From: Acinetobacter lwoffii
Lineage (GTDB): Bacteria; Pseudomonadota; Gammaproteobacteria; Pseudomonadales; Moraxellaceae
Assembly: GCF_002321025.1 (NCBI RefSeq)
Contig: NZ_DCLL01000035.1
Span: 1-64,000 of the forward strand
Direction of reading: 5' to 3'
DNA length: 64,000 nucleotides
Shown here: positions 19,025 to 27,080 of the stretch, one piece after another
Position numbering within the stretch: the stretch's first letter is position 1
Layout of the letters: every line of letters starts with the position of its first letter
Notes under the pieces: model-generated
Databases searched by the model: none
Seen by the model: the letters and a program-made list of their open reading frames with translations, nothing else
Told to the model about the DNA's origin: nothing
Translations under genes and position numbers: made by a program

Positions 19025-19059
19025 CGCAAACACTGCTGCCAAGCGGTGTTTGCGGTTTT
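19025..19059 (+). terminator. Intrinsic terminator after the TonB-dependent receptor
   Basis: CGCAAACAC pairs with GTGTTTGCG and three inner pairs extend the stem around a TGCCAA loop; GTTTT follows. The T-tract is short, so some read-through into tonB is possible. Confidence 0.75.
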
Positions 19060-19159
19060 CCCCGTTTAATTTTAGCCAAACAAAAAATAATGCTACCTGT
19101 AACTAAAAACAATTTTCTCATCAGTGCATATTTCCTGTTTGTCTTAAATTCTAGGAGTC

Positions 19160-19864
19160 ATGATGGGCACAAAGTTTGAAGACTTAGAAAAAAACTCCGC
19201 CAAAAAACTGACTGGTATTGGGGTCGTTGTTTTTTTGCATATCCTGGTTGGCCTGGTACTCATGGCTGGTATGGCAAAAGACATTATTAAACCGACGGAA
19301 CAGCCAGTTGAGCTAATGATTATTCAAGATATTAAGCCGCCTGAACCTGAGCCACCAAAAGAAACACCACCTGAACCACCAAAAATCGTGGAAAAAGTGG
19401 CACAAGTGCCTGAGGTGAAACCGGTTGAAAAAGTAGTTCCTGTACAGAAAACACTTCCAACGCCAACCCAACCGACAACTGTTGCAGTGCCTACTCCCGT
19501 TGCAGCGAATCCTTCACCAAGTCCGATAGCAGCACCGACTCCAGTAGTCGCAGCCGCTCCAGCACCAGCCCCTCCACCCGCTGGTGTCACTCGTGGTGTT
19601 TCACAAGGTGAAGCAGGTTGTAAACGCCCAGACTATCCACGTGATGCACTGATGAATGAAGAGCAAGGTGAAGTGCTGATCTCTGTATATGTAAATACCA
19701 CCGGCAAGGTCCAGGATGCCAAAGTGAAAAAGTCGAGCGGTAGTCGTGCGCTGGATCGTGCAGCATCCAAGGCCTTCAGTTTATGTACTTTCAAGCCGGC
19801 AATGAAAAATGGCGAACCGCAAGAATCTTGGTATGACATTCCATATGAATTTGTCCTTGACTAA
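19160..19864 (+). CDS. tonB: TonB energy-transducing protein
   Basis: 234 residues in the usual TonB layout: one transmembrane helix (about residues 17-40), a long Pro/Glu/Lys/Val periplasmic linker (about 55-150) and a C-terminal TonB domain (RPDYPRDALMNEEQGEVLIS to the end). It carries proton-motive-force energy from ExbB-ExbD to outer-membrane receptors. AGGAG is 5 nt before a second ATG at 19163, so the true start may be one codon later. It is followed by exbB and two exbD genes, a complete dedicated energy module, and preceded by a receptor gene. Confidence 0.92.
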   Translation: MMGTKFEDLEKNSAKKLTGIGVVVFLHILVGLVLMAGMAKDIIKPTEQPVELMIIQDIKPPEPEPPKETPPEPPKIVEKVAQVPEVKPVEKVVPVQKTLPTPTQPTTVAVPTPVAANPSPSPIAAPTPVVAAAPAPAPPPAGVTRGVSQGEAGCKRPDYPRDALMNEEQGEVLISVYVNTTGKVQDAKVKKSSGSRALDRAASKAFSLCTFKPAMKNGEPQESWYDIPYEFVLD

Positions 19865-19900
19865 CAGATACAACAGATAAAGAAAAAAATCAGGAGATCT

Positions 19901-20800
19901 ATGATGAAAAAATCACTAAAACCTTTAAAAAACATGACTGCTGCCGGTGTAATTGCCATGAGCACTTTATTACCTCTACAAGCAGTTTTTGCAGAACAGT
20001 CCGCTACACCAAATACCAGTGCTGTTACTGAAACAGCGGTAACAACACCTGCAACAGCGGCTACACGGACCCCACCGCCATTACCAGCTGAAGCTAAGGA
20101 TGAAAAGGCTGGATATAATCCTTATGGCCTAGAAGCCATGTGGAAAGAAGGTGATATTGTTTCGAAAGTTACCTTGTTCATTCTATTGATTATGTCGATT
20201 GGTACCTGGTACATCATGATCAGCAAATGCCTGCAACAAGGCAAGATTCGCAAGCAAGCCAAGGAAGCTGAACACCAGTTCTGGGAATCGTCTTCTCTGG
20301 ATAACGCAGCCCAAAACCTTAATGAAGCCAGCGTTTACCGTTTTATTGCAGAAAAAGGGATTAAGTCAACCCAAAATCATGGCGGCACATTACTTGAGCG
20401 TATTGATTTCAATACCTGGGTCACTATTTCGATTTCCCGTGCAATCGACAAAATCCAGAACCATCTGAGTGGCGGTCTAGCCTTCCTTGCGACAGTCGGT
20501 TCTACTGCACCCTTTGTTGGCCTGTTTGGTACGGTTTGGGGGATTTACCATGCACTGACTGCCATTGGTGTTTCAGGACAAGCATCCATTGATAAAGTTG
20601 CCGGCCCAGTCGGTGAAGCACTGATCATGACTGCAATTGGTCTGGCAGTCGCAGTACCGGCAGTACTTGGCTACAACTGGTTAACTCGCCGGAATAAAGC
20701 GGTCATGGAAGAAGTGCGTACCTTTGGTTCTGATTTACACGCAGTATTACTCAGCGGTGAAATTACAACCAATAATCCTGTTAATCGTGACGTGAAGTAA
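19901..20800 (+). CDS. exbB: ExbB/TolQ family proton channel component
   Basis: 299 residues. Unlike E. coli ExbB it begins with a signal-peptide-like segment (residues 1-31, ending VFAEQ) and an Ala/Thr/Pro-rich periplasmic stretch. The three ExbB helices follow, with family motifs LATVGSTAPFVGLFGTVWGI and GPVGEALIMTAIGLAVAVPA. With ExbD it forms the proton channel that drives TonB. It lies 36 nt after tonB and 16 nt before the first exbD. The extended N-terminus is known in the Pseudomonas and Xanthomonas type. Confidence 0.92.
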   Translation: MMKKSLKPLKNMTAAGVIAMSTLLPLQAVFAEQSATPNTSAVTETAVTTPATAATRTPPPLPAEAKDEKAGYNPYGLEAMWKEGDIVSKVTLFILLIMSIGTWYIMISKCLQQGKIRKQAKEAEHQFWESSSLDNAAQNLNEASVYRFIAEKGIKSTQNHGGTLLERIDFNTWVTISISRAIDKIQNHLSGGLAFLATVGSTAPFVGLFGTVWGIYHALTAIGVSGQASIDKVAGPVGEALIMTAIGLAVAVPAVLGYNWLTRRNKAVMEEVRTFGSDLHAVLLSGEITTNNPVNRDVK

Positions 20801-20816
20801 GAGTGAGGCATCAGCC

Positions 20817-21242
20817 ATGGGAATGATGGTCAATTCAAACGACAGCGATGATGAGGTAATTGGAACCATTAATACCACACCTTTGGTTGATATTATGCTG
20901 GTTCTGCTCATTATCTTCCTGATTACTGTACCGGTTGCCATTCATACCGTACCTGTCGATCTGCCCGAAGAAAGAAATTTACCGTATGAAACCAAGCCAG
21001 AAAATGTTCAGCTGGCTGTCAATAAAACTGGCGATATTTTCTGGAACGAAATCTATATCTCAGATAAAACCGTTTTACTGAGTCGTTTACAGGCAGAAGC
21101 CCAGAAACGTCCGCAGCCTGAAGTGCATATTCGTGGTGATCAGTTAACACCTTATGAGGCAATTGATCAGGTGATTAGTACCACCCAACAGGCCGGTATT
21201 GGCAAAATTGCTTTTGTCACCACTCCGCCCGCTACACCTTAA
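20817..21242 (+). CDS. exbD: ExbD family protein, first copy
   Basis: 141 residues: a short cytoplasmic start, one transmembrane helix carrying the essential Asp in TPLVDIMLVLLIIFLITVPV, and a periplasmic domain. Together with ExbB it forms the stator that energises TonB. GAGG lies about 10 nt before the ATG. It is similar but not identical to the second copy downstream, so the pair may form mixed or alternative complexes. Confidence 0.9.
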   Translation: MGMMVNSNDSDDEVIGTINTTPLVDIMLVLLIIFLITVPVAIHTVPVDLPEERNLPYETKPENVQLAVNKTGDIFWNEIYISDKTVLLSRLQAEAQKRPQPEVHIRGDQLTPYEAIDQVISTTQQAGIGKIAFVTTPPATP

Positions 21243-21263
21243 GCACAAAGAAGGATTAAGTTT

Positions 21264-21680
21264 ATGGGTATGAATGTTGGTTCAAATCAAGATGATGATG
21301 TGATGCTAGATGTCAACATGACACCACTGATTGATGTCATGCTGGTCTTGCTGATTATGTTTATTATCACAATTCCTTTGCCGAATAACTCGATTAATAT
21401 CGATCTACCGAATGGAACGCCTCCTGTAACCGATGAAAAACCACCGGAGCTGGTGGAATTACGTCTGGATGCACAAGGTAAGATTTTCTGGAATGAACAG
21501 CCGGTAGCAAGCCCTCAGGCTCTGGAAAACTTATTCAAGACCGTAGCGCAAAAAGCGGATCAGGATCAGATTAAAATCAAGGCGGATCGTGCGACAGAAT
21601 ATAAACATATTGCGATGGTCATGGCGGCGGCTCAACGGCTGGAAGTCAAAAAAATTGGCATTATGAGTAATAACAACTAA
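21264..21680 (+). CDS. ExbD family protein, second copy
   Basis: 138 residues with the same topology as the first ExbD. The membrane helix TPLIDVMLVLLIMFIITIPL has the conserved Asp. It starts 21 nt after the first copy and closes the tonB operon before a strong terminator. tonB-exbB-exbD1-exbD2 modules are known, for example, in Xanthomonas, where the second ExbD is dispensable for some substrates. Whether it is needed here is unknown. Confidence 0.9.
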   Translation: MGMNVGSNQDDDVMLDVNMTPLIDVMLVLLIMFIITIPLPNNSINIDLPNGTPPVTDEKPPELVELRLDAQGKIFWNEQPVASPQALENLFKTVAQKADQDQIKIKADRATEYKHIAMVMAAAQRLEVKKIGIMSNNN

Positions 21681-21694
21681 GCATTTTCAAGATA

Positions 21695-21724
21695 TAAAAA
21701 ACCCAGCAGATGCTGGGTTTTTTT
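21695..21724. terminator. Bidirectional intrinsic terminator between exbD2 and bfr
   Basis: AAAAAACCCAGC pairs with GCTGGGTTTTTT around a 4-nt loop. A- and T-tracts flank the stem, serving the convergent exbD2 and bacterioferritin genes. Confidence 0.92.
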
Positions 21725-21736
21725 ATTCATCCGGTT

Positions 21737-22201
21737 TTACATCTGTGACTGAATATAATTTTGCAGACCAATCAGTTCGATTAAACGCAATTGTTTTTCT
21801 AGCCAGTAAGTATGGTCTTCTTCGGTATCCGACATTTGCTGGCGTAACATATCACGGCTGATATAGTCACCTTTTTCTTCGCATAACTTGATGCCCTGCG
21901 CCAGTTTTTCCCGTACATGGTATTCAAGTTTTAGATCGGCTTTCAGGCAGCTCACCACATCGTCGCCAATCTCAACGTCATCGCGCTGCATGTTTGGCGT
22001 TCCTTCCAGGAACAGAACACGACGGATAATTGCATCCGCATGCTGGGACTCTTCCTGCATTTCGTGATCGATACGTTCAAAGATTTTGGTCAACCCCCAA
22101 TCTTCATACATACGAGAGTGAATCAAGTATTGGTCACGAGCAGCCAGTTCGCCACCGATCAACATATTTAAATAATCTACGATTTCTGGATTTCCGCGCA
22201 T
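21737..22201 (-). CDS. bfr: Bacterioferritin lacking the haem-ligating methionine
   Basis: 154 residues of four-helix bacterioferritin, which oxidises Fe(II) and stores it in a 24-subunit shell. The di-iron centre ligands are in place: Glu18, Glu51, His54, Glu93 (E. coli 94), Glu127 and His130. The residue that binds haem between subunits in E. coli Bfr, Met52, is Ser here (EESQH where E. coli has DEMKH). The subunit should therefore be ferroxidase-active but unable to bind haem by itself; it may pair with a haem-binding partner encoded elsewhere. Its closeness to a TonB system is notable, but no Fur box was recognised. Confidence 0.9.
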   Translation of the reverse strand: MRGNPEIVDYLNMLIGGELAARDQYLIHSRMYEDWGLTKIFERIDHEMQEESQHADAIIRRVLFLEGTPNMQRDDVEIGDDVVSCLKADLKLEYHVREKLAQGIKLCEEKGDYISRDMLRQQMSDTEEDHTYWLEKQLRLIELIGLQNYIQSQM

Positions 22202-22261
22202 TTGAATAACTCCCTACCTGTATTTTGCTATTATGGCGAAAAGCAATTGAATTTGCAAAGC

Positions 22262-22275
22262 TTAACCATGGTTAA
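22262..22275. promoter_or_regulatory. 14-bp perfect palindrome upstream of bfr
   Basis: TTAACCATGGTTAA lies 61 bp upstream of the bfr start and 270 bp before the divergent reductase gene. The rest of 22202-22543 is AT-rich and contains no gene. It is a candidate operator with an unknown binding protein. Confidence 0.35.
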
Positions 22276-22543
22276 ATATTTGATTTTTATATAATTAAAA
22301 TGAGAAGTACTTGCATTTACACTTCGTTCTTAATGAAATCCCATTTATAAAACAACACTTTGCATTTTCATTACGCTTGGCAATAACCTAAAACTGGCAA
22401 ATAAACACATGCGTTAAAATTTGTAAATCTTAATTTTGACCAGACAGATTCATTCTTTTTGTATAAACATCACTGCATTGGCGTACTTCGTGCTTGAATT
22501 TCGCTTATCATTCACACAAATTTAAAACAACAACGGTTCCGAT

Positions 22544-23611
22544 ATGACACATCCACAAACAACAGCGCCTGTTCTGGTTACCGGTGCATCGGGTTATATT
22601 GCCAGCTGGGTCATCCAGAAATTACTCACGCAAGGCTATACCGTACATGCCACGGTGCGCGACCTGAATAAAAGTAAAAGCTTTGCCCATTTAGAAAAAA
22701 TTGCCGACAGCACGCCGGGAACTCTCAAGTTATTTCAGGCCAATTTATTAAGCCCAGGCTCTTTTGATCAGGCGATGCAAGGTTGTGAAATTGTCTTTCA
22801 TATGGCCTCACCTTTTGTGGTCACTAACTATAAAGATGCAGTAAAAGATATTATTGAACCTGCGGTGTTAGGCACTGAAAATGTACTGAATAGTGTCAAT
22901 CAGACCGAATCAGTGAAACGCGTGATCGTCACATCGAGTATCGCATCCACCTATGGCGATGCCATTGATATTCTACAAACTGAAAATAACAGTTTTGATG
23001 AATCATGCTGGAATACCACCAGTTCGGCCACGCATCAGCCTTATCCTTATTCCAAAGTCATGGCAGAGCGTAAAGCCTGGGAAATGGCTGAAGCACAAAA
23101 TCGCTGGGATCTGGTCTGTATCAATCCTGCACTGGTTTTTGGTCAATCCTTAACGCCAAATACCCAATCCGGCAGTGTGGAAGTCCTGCAACAGTTTGCC
23201 AATGGCATGACCTTGCTTGGTGTCCCGCCGATGTGGAATGGCGTAGTCGATGTTCAGGATGTCGCTGAAGCACATATCCGTGCTGCGTTTAATCCACAAG
23301 CGCATGGCCGTTATATCATTTGTAGTGAAAGCTTGAGCCTGCTGGAAATGGGCCAAATTCTACGGGCACATTTTGGCAATAAGTTTCCGTTCCCGCGCAA
23401 TCAACTGCCGAAGGCAGCTTTCAAAATGTTCGGGCCTGTAGCAGGTTTTAGCCGCAAATTTGTTGAACTCAATATGGGTTATCCAATTTTCTTTAATGCA
23501 CAAAAAAGTAAGGATAAACTCGGTCTGGAATATCGTCCGGTGAAAGAGAGTCTGGTCGAGCACTTCCAGCAATTACTAGATGATGGTGTGGTGAAAAAAT
23601 ATATTCCTTAA
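22544..23611 (+). CDS. Extended short-chain dehydrogenase (dihydroflavonol reductase/aldehyde reductase type)
   Basis: 355 residues. The Rossmann motif TGASGYIASW at the N-terminus binds NAD(P), and YPYSKVMAE provides the catalytic Tyr-x-x-x-Lys. SSIASTYGD carries the catalytic Ser region. The layout matches the dihydroflavonol-4-reductase/cinnamoyl-CoA reductase/yeast Gre2 group, which reduces aldehydes or ketones. The physiological substrate cannot be inferred. It is a single gene with its own upstream region. A long inverted repeat follows it. Confidence 0.8.
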   Translation: MTHPQTTAPVLVTGASGYIASWVIQKLLTQGYTVHATVRDLNKSKSFAHLEKIADSTPGTLKLFQANLLSPGSFDQAMQGCEIVFHMASPFVVTNYKDAVKDIIEPAVLGTENVLNSVNQTESVKRVIVTSSIASTYGDAIDILQTENNSFDESCWNTTSSATHQPYPYSKVMAERKAWEMAEAQNRWDLVCINPALVFGQSLTPNTQSGSVEVLQQFANGMTLLGVPPMWNGVVDVQDVAEAHIRAAFNPQAHGRYIICSESLSLLEMGQILRAHFGNKFPFPRNQLPKAAFKMFGPVAGFSRKFVELNMGYPIFFNAQKSKDKLGLEYRPVKESLVEHFQQLLDDGVVKKYIP

Positions 23612-23617
23612 TCGTAC

Positions 23618-23681
23618 TAGCTCAAACCTGATCTGACAGTTACCGATTTTTTATTGTGTCTGTCAGATTAAATTTGAGCTA
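23618..23681. repeat. 64-bp nested inverted repeat in a convergent intergenic region
   Basis: Outer arms TAGCTCAAA / TTTGAGCTA (9 bp) and inner arms ATCTGACAG / CTGTCAGAT (9 bp) are separated by 4 nt on each side and a 20-nt AT-rich loop. All 18 arm positions pair. No T-tract follows on either side, so it is not a standard terminator. It lies between the SDR gene and rlmF. It could be a REP-like element, a MITE remnant or an mRNA-stabilising structure. Confidence 0.6.
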
Positions 23682-23731
23682 CTACACCGACTTATGCGCC
23701 CACAAGCTCACTATTCCTGCCTAAAAACAAG

Positions 23732-24721
23732 CTAAGCAGAAGCCCAACGCGCATTTTTCCACGCTTGCTGTTGCTTTGCATCTAGAAAAGTCCAAGCCAC
23801 AAAACGACTCTCTTTTTGCCCCTGCGTCATTTTAATGGTTTTTACCTCCACTGCACCGCACTTACGCAAGGTATTTAACAGCATAGGCAATTTGGTTTTC
23901 TTAGAAACCAGTGTACTAAACCAAAGACATTGCTCAGCAAACTGTGTGCTCTCTTGTACCATCTGGCAAACAAAGCGTTCTTCTCCACCGTCACACCACA
24001 GCTCGTTCTTTTGTCCGCCAAAGTTTAACACCACTTTAGACCGATCAACCGGTTTGCCAAGTTTGCGTATTTTTTGCGTTGCTGTGGCATTTGCTTCATC
24101 TTGCGAAGCATGAAATGGTGGGTTACACAGGGTCAAATCAAAACGATCTGAAGGTTTAATCACACCTTTGAAAATATTGCTCGGTGTCTTTTGCAATCGA
24201 ATCTGAATCCCCTTCCTGAGATTTGGATTTGCCTCCACAATAAATTGAGCACTTTTTACCGATGCAGGATGAATGTCTGAGCCAACAAATTTCCAACCAT
24301 AACTACGATGACCAATAATCGGATAAATACAGTTCGCGCCCACCCCAATATCTAATACGTGAACGGCGTGTCCTGTTGGAATCTGACCTTTATTGCTATC
24401 ACTCAACAAGTCAGCTAAATAGTGAATATAGTCGGCTCTACCCGGAATAGGTGGGCAAAGATAATCTTGAGGAATATCCCAATATTGAATACCATAAAAA
24501 TGCTTGAGCAATGCTTTATTGAGCATTTTCACAGCTTGAGGATCAGAAAAGTTGACTGAAAGATCGTTATATTGATTCGGGCTGATAAAAGGGGCAAGTT
24601 CCGGACAACTCTTGATTAACTGAGGAAAATCGTAACGACTACGATGCAGATTTCGTGCATGTAATTCCGATTTTTGTTGCGGAAAAGATTTCTTTGCTTG
24701 AGCCATGTGTATGCCAATCAT
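23732..24721 (-). CDS. rlmF: 23S rRNA (adenine-1618-N6)-methyltransferase
   Basis: About 330 residues of the RlmF (YbiN) family, which methylates A1618 of 23S rRNA using S-adenosylmethionine. The SAM-binding segment VLDIGVGANCIYPIIG and the catalytic DLTLCNPPFHAS (an NPPF N6-adenine motif) are clear. The N-terminal HARNLHRSRYDFPQL is typical of the family. The start is uncertain: a TTG at 24724, ATG at 24721 and ATG at 24706 (MAQAKKS) are all possible, none with a strong ribosome site. It follows the ligA terminator. Confidence 0.92.
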   Translation of the reverse strand: MIGIHMAQAKKSFPQQKSELHARNLHRSRYDFPQLIKSCPELAPFISPNQYNDLSVNFSDPQAVKMLNKALLKHFYGIQYWDIPQDYLCPPIPGRADYIHYLADLLSDSNKGQIPTGHAVHVLDIGVGANCIYPIIGHRSYGWKFVGSDIHPASVKSAQFIVEANPNLRKGIQIRLQKTPSNIFKGVIKPSDRFDLTLCNPPFHASQDEANATATQKIRKLGKPVDRSKVVLNFGGQKNELWCDGGEERFVCQMVQESTQFAEQCLWFSTLVSKKTKLPMLLNTLRKCGAVEVKTIKMTQGQKESRFVAWTFLDAKQQQAWKNARWASA

Positions 24722-24865
24722 CAACGGGAGAACAGAATCAATAAGGCAGGATCTATACCTGCAAATGAATCGATATTGTACGTGAATTCAACTCACATTG
24801 CCGAACCCGTCCTTGTATTTGTCTATCCTCCCCCTCTCATTCACCTATAGTTTTGAACTAGCAAT

Positions 24866-24907
24866 AAAAAAGACACCTGAAGATTCATCATCCTCGGTGT
24901 CTTTTTT
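24866..24907. terminator. Intrinsic terminator after ligA
   Basis: AAAAAAGACACC pairs with GGTGTCTTTTTT around an 18-nt loop. It lies 24 nt past the ligA stop on the minus strand, and the A/T tracts make it symmetric. Confidence 0.88.
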
Positions 24908-24931
24908 ATTTGAGTCATTGTTTAGAACTGA

Positions 24932-26971
24932 TTAGTCTTCGATTTGCCCATACTCTTTCATGAGTGTAATAAACTGTTCTTCATTCAAAACTGGAACGCC
25001 CAATTTTTCCGCTTTATCGAGCTTAGAACCCGCTTTTTCACCCGCCACCACACATTTGGTCTTGCTAGAAACACTACCGCTAACACGTGCACCCAAGGCT
25101 TGCAGCAATTGCGTCGCTTCATCACGTCCCATAGAACTTAAAGTACCCGTCACCACCCAGCTTTCGCCATTCAGTGGTTGGCGCGTTGGTGCAATTGGCG
25201 CATCCCAGTGAATACCCGCAGCTAACAAACGATCCAAGACTTCCAGATTATGCGGTGCCTGGAAGAAATCCAGAATCCATTCTGCTGTGATATCACCAAC
25301 ATCTGGAGTTTTCTTTAATGCTTCCAGATCTGCCTCACGTAAGGCATCCAGCGTCTGGAAAGTATTAGCCAGCATCCGCGCCGTAGTTTCACCCACCCCA
25401 CGAATACCGAGAGCATAGATAAAAGCAGCCAGTGTGGTTTTTTTGCTGTTTTTGATAGCATCTAAAAGATTTTGAACCGATTTGGCGCCCATCTTTTCAA
25501 TACCGAGCAAAGTCTCACGATGTTCATGCAGATGGTAAATATCTGAGACATCTTTAAGTAGATTCAGATGCAGCAACGATTCTGCCCAACGGTCACCCAA
25601 GCCTTCAATATCCATGGCTTTACGTGAGACAAAGTGACGAATGGCCTCGATACGTTGCGCGGCACAATATAGTCCACCGGAACAGCGTGCCAAGGCTTCG
25701 CCTTCTGGCATGACCACGGGTGAATCACAGACTGGGCATTGCTCAGGTAAATGCACTTCGACTGCATCAACCGGGCGAAATTCCGGCCAGACTTTTTCCA
25801 CCTTAGGAATCACATCACCACTACGATAAACACTGACGGTATCGCCAATGCGTACATCCAGACGGTGAATTTCGCCGATATTATGCAGTGTCACATTGGA
25901 AACTGTTACTCCACCGACAGCGACCGGATTTAAACGCGCGACCGGCGTCAGGGTTCCAGTACGACCTACTTGCCAATTAATATTTTCTACTGTGGTTAGG
26001 GCGGCAACTGCCGGAAATTTATAGGCGGTGGCCCAACGCGGTTCACGGCTCAGGAAACCGAGTTGTTGCTGCTGTTTCAGGTTATTAACCTTAATCACCA
26101 TGCCATCGATTTCGACACTGAGGCTGGCACGCTCATCAATAATCTGTTCATAGACCTTTTGCACGTCTTGAATACTGTCACAGATAAAGTGACGCTCGCC
26201 AACCGCAAAACCGAACTGATGTAACCATTCCAGACTGGCGGACATAGTGGTTTGACCATGATGCGGTACACACTGGGCTATCCCATAAGCATAAAAAGCC
26301 AATGGCCGCGAGGCAGCAATATTCGGGTCTAGCTGACGCAAACTTCCTGCCGCAGCATTACGCGGATTGGCAAAGGTCTTTTCACCTTTGGCCGCATTGG
26401 ACGCGTTTAATTTTTCAAAACCGGATTTTGGCATCAATACTTCGCCACGTACTTCTAACAAATCGGGAATGATGCCATTCACCGGAGGTAAAAGTTTCGG
26501 CAGGTTGCGAATGGTTCTGACATTCTGGGTGATGTCTTCACCGGTTTCCCCATCGCCGCGTGTCACCCCACGCGTCAATACGCCATGCTCATACCAGAGT
26601 GAAATGGCCAGACCATCAAATTTCAGTTCCACATCATATTCAATTTTTTGATTTGGCAAACGTTCTTCAATACGGCGGGCAAAAGCCAGCAGATCTTCCT
26701 GATTAAAGACATTACCCAATGACAGCATCGGCACGGCGTGTGTTACGGTCACAAATTTTGAAAGCACCTGTCCACCGACTTTATCGGTCGGGCTATCGGA
26801 CTGGATCAGATCAGGATATTGTTGTTCTAGGGCTCTAAGCTGATGAAAGAGCTGATCATATTCACTGTCTTCAATGCTCGGTTGATCCATCACATAATAA
26901 GCATGGTTATGCTTGGCAAGCAGTTGAATCAGTTGACGCATTTGCGCAATGACAGTGGCATCTTGGGTCAT
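24932..26971 (-). CDS. ligA: NAD-dependent DNA ligase LigA
   Basis: 679 residues, normal for LigA, the essential replicative ligase. The adenylated lysine is Lys117 in VELKFDGLAIS. The OB-fold, the zinc finger (CPVCDSPV with later Cys residues), helix-hairpin-helix repeats (KMGAKSVQNLLDAI) and the C-terminal BRCT domain (GESWVVTGTLSSMGRDEAT) follow in order. The ATG at 26971 is set by GGTGAA about 6 nt upstream and by the conserved N-terminus; the open frame continues upstream into zipA but is not ligase sequence. Its leader carries a consensus promoter and then a terminator hairpin. Confidence 0.96.
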   Translation of the reverse strand: MTQDATVIAQMRQLIQLLAKHNHAYYVMDQPSIEDSEYDQLFHQLRALEQQYPDLIQSDSPTDKVGGQVLSKFVTVTHAVPMLSLGNVFNQEDLLAFARRIEERLPNQKIEYDVELKFDGLAISLWYEHGVLTRGVTRGDGETGEDITQNVRTIRNLPKLLPPVNGIIPDLLEVRGEVLMPKSGFEKLNASNAAKGEKTFANPRNAAAGSLRQLDPNIAASRPLAFYAYGIAQCVPHHGQTTMSASLEWLHQFGFAVGERHFICDSIQDVQKVYEQIIDERASLSVEIDGMVIKVNNLKQQQQLGFLSREPRWATAYKFPAVAALTTVENINWQVGRTGTLTPVARLNPVAVGGVTVSNVTLHNIGEIHRLDVRIGDTVSVYRSGDVIPKVEKVWPEFRPVDAVEVHLPEQCPVCDSPVVMPEGEALARCSGGLYCAAQRIEAIRHFVSRKAMDIEGLGDRWAESLLHLNLLKDVSDIYHLHEHRETLLGIEKMGAKSVQNLLDAIKNSKKTTLAAFIYALGIRGVGETTARMLANTFQTLDALREADLEALKKTPDVGDITAEWILDFFQAPHNLEVLDRLLAAGIHWDAPIAPTRQPLNGESWVVTGTLSSMGRDEATQLLQALGARVSGSVSSKTKCVVAGEKAGSKLDKAEKLGVPVLNEEQFITLMKEYGQIED

Positions 26972-26982
26972 AATTTCACCAT

Positions 26983-27005
26983 AAAAAAGGGCGGAAAATC
27001 CGCCC
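26983..27005 (-). terminator. Intrinsic terminator or attenuator in the ligA leader
   Basis: On the minus strand GGGCGGA, loop TTT, TCCGCCC is followed directly by TTTTTT, a textbook terminator. It lies downstream of the ligA promoter and ends 11 nt before the ligA ATG, so ligA expression from that promoter must read through it. It could also terminate zipA transcripts. Confidence 0.8.
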
Positions 27006-27028
27006 TGTTGAATATTCAGCTTTTGGCT

Positions 27029-27057
27029 ATTATAAAAATTGCAGTCTACAGATTCAA
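27029..27057 (-). promoter_or_regulatory. Sigma-70 promoter of ligA
   Basis: The minus strand has TTGAAT (-35, 27057-27052), a 17-bp spacer and a perfect TATAAT (-10, 27034-27029). It lies in the 109-bp zipA-ligA gap. The start point should be near 27022, giving a leader of about 50 nt that begins close to a TGAATATTCA palindrome. Confidence 0.75.
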
Positions 27058-27080
27058 CTTGGAGATTGAACAAAGCAGCC

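Noticed and set aside
16309..21680. Fur-regulated siderophore uptake locus
   Set aside because: I found no Fur-box-like GATAATGATAATCATTATC match upstream of the receptor or tonB, and the neighbours handle peptides; iron uptake is not excluded.
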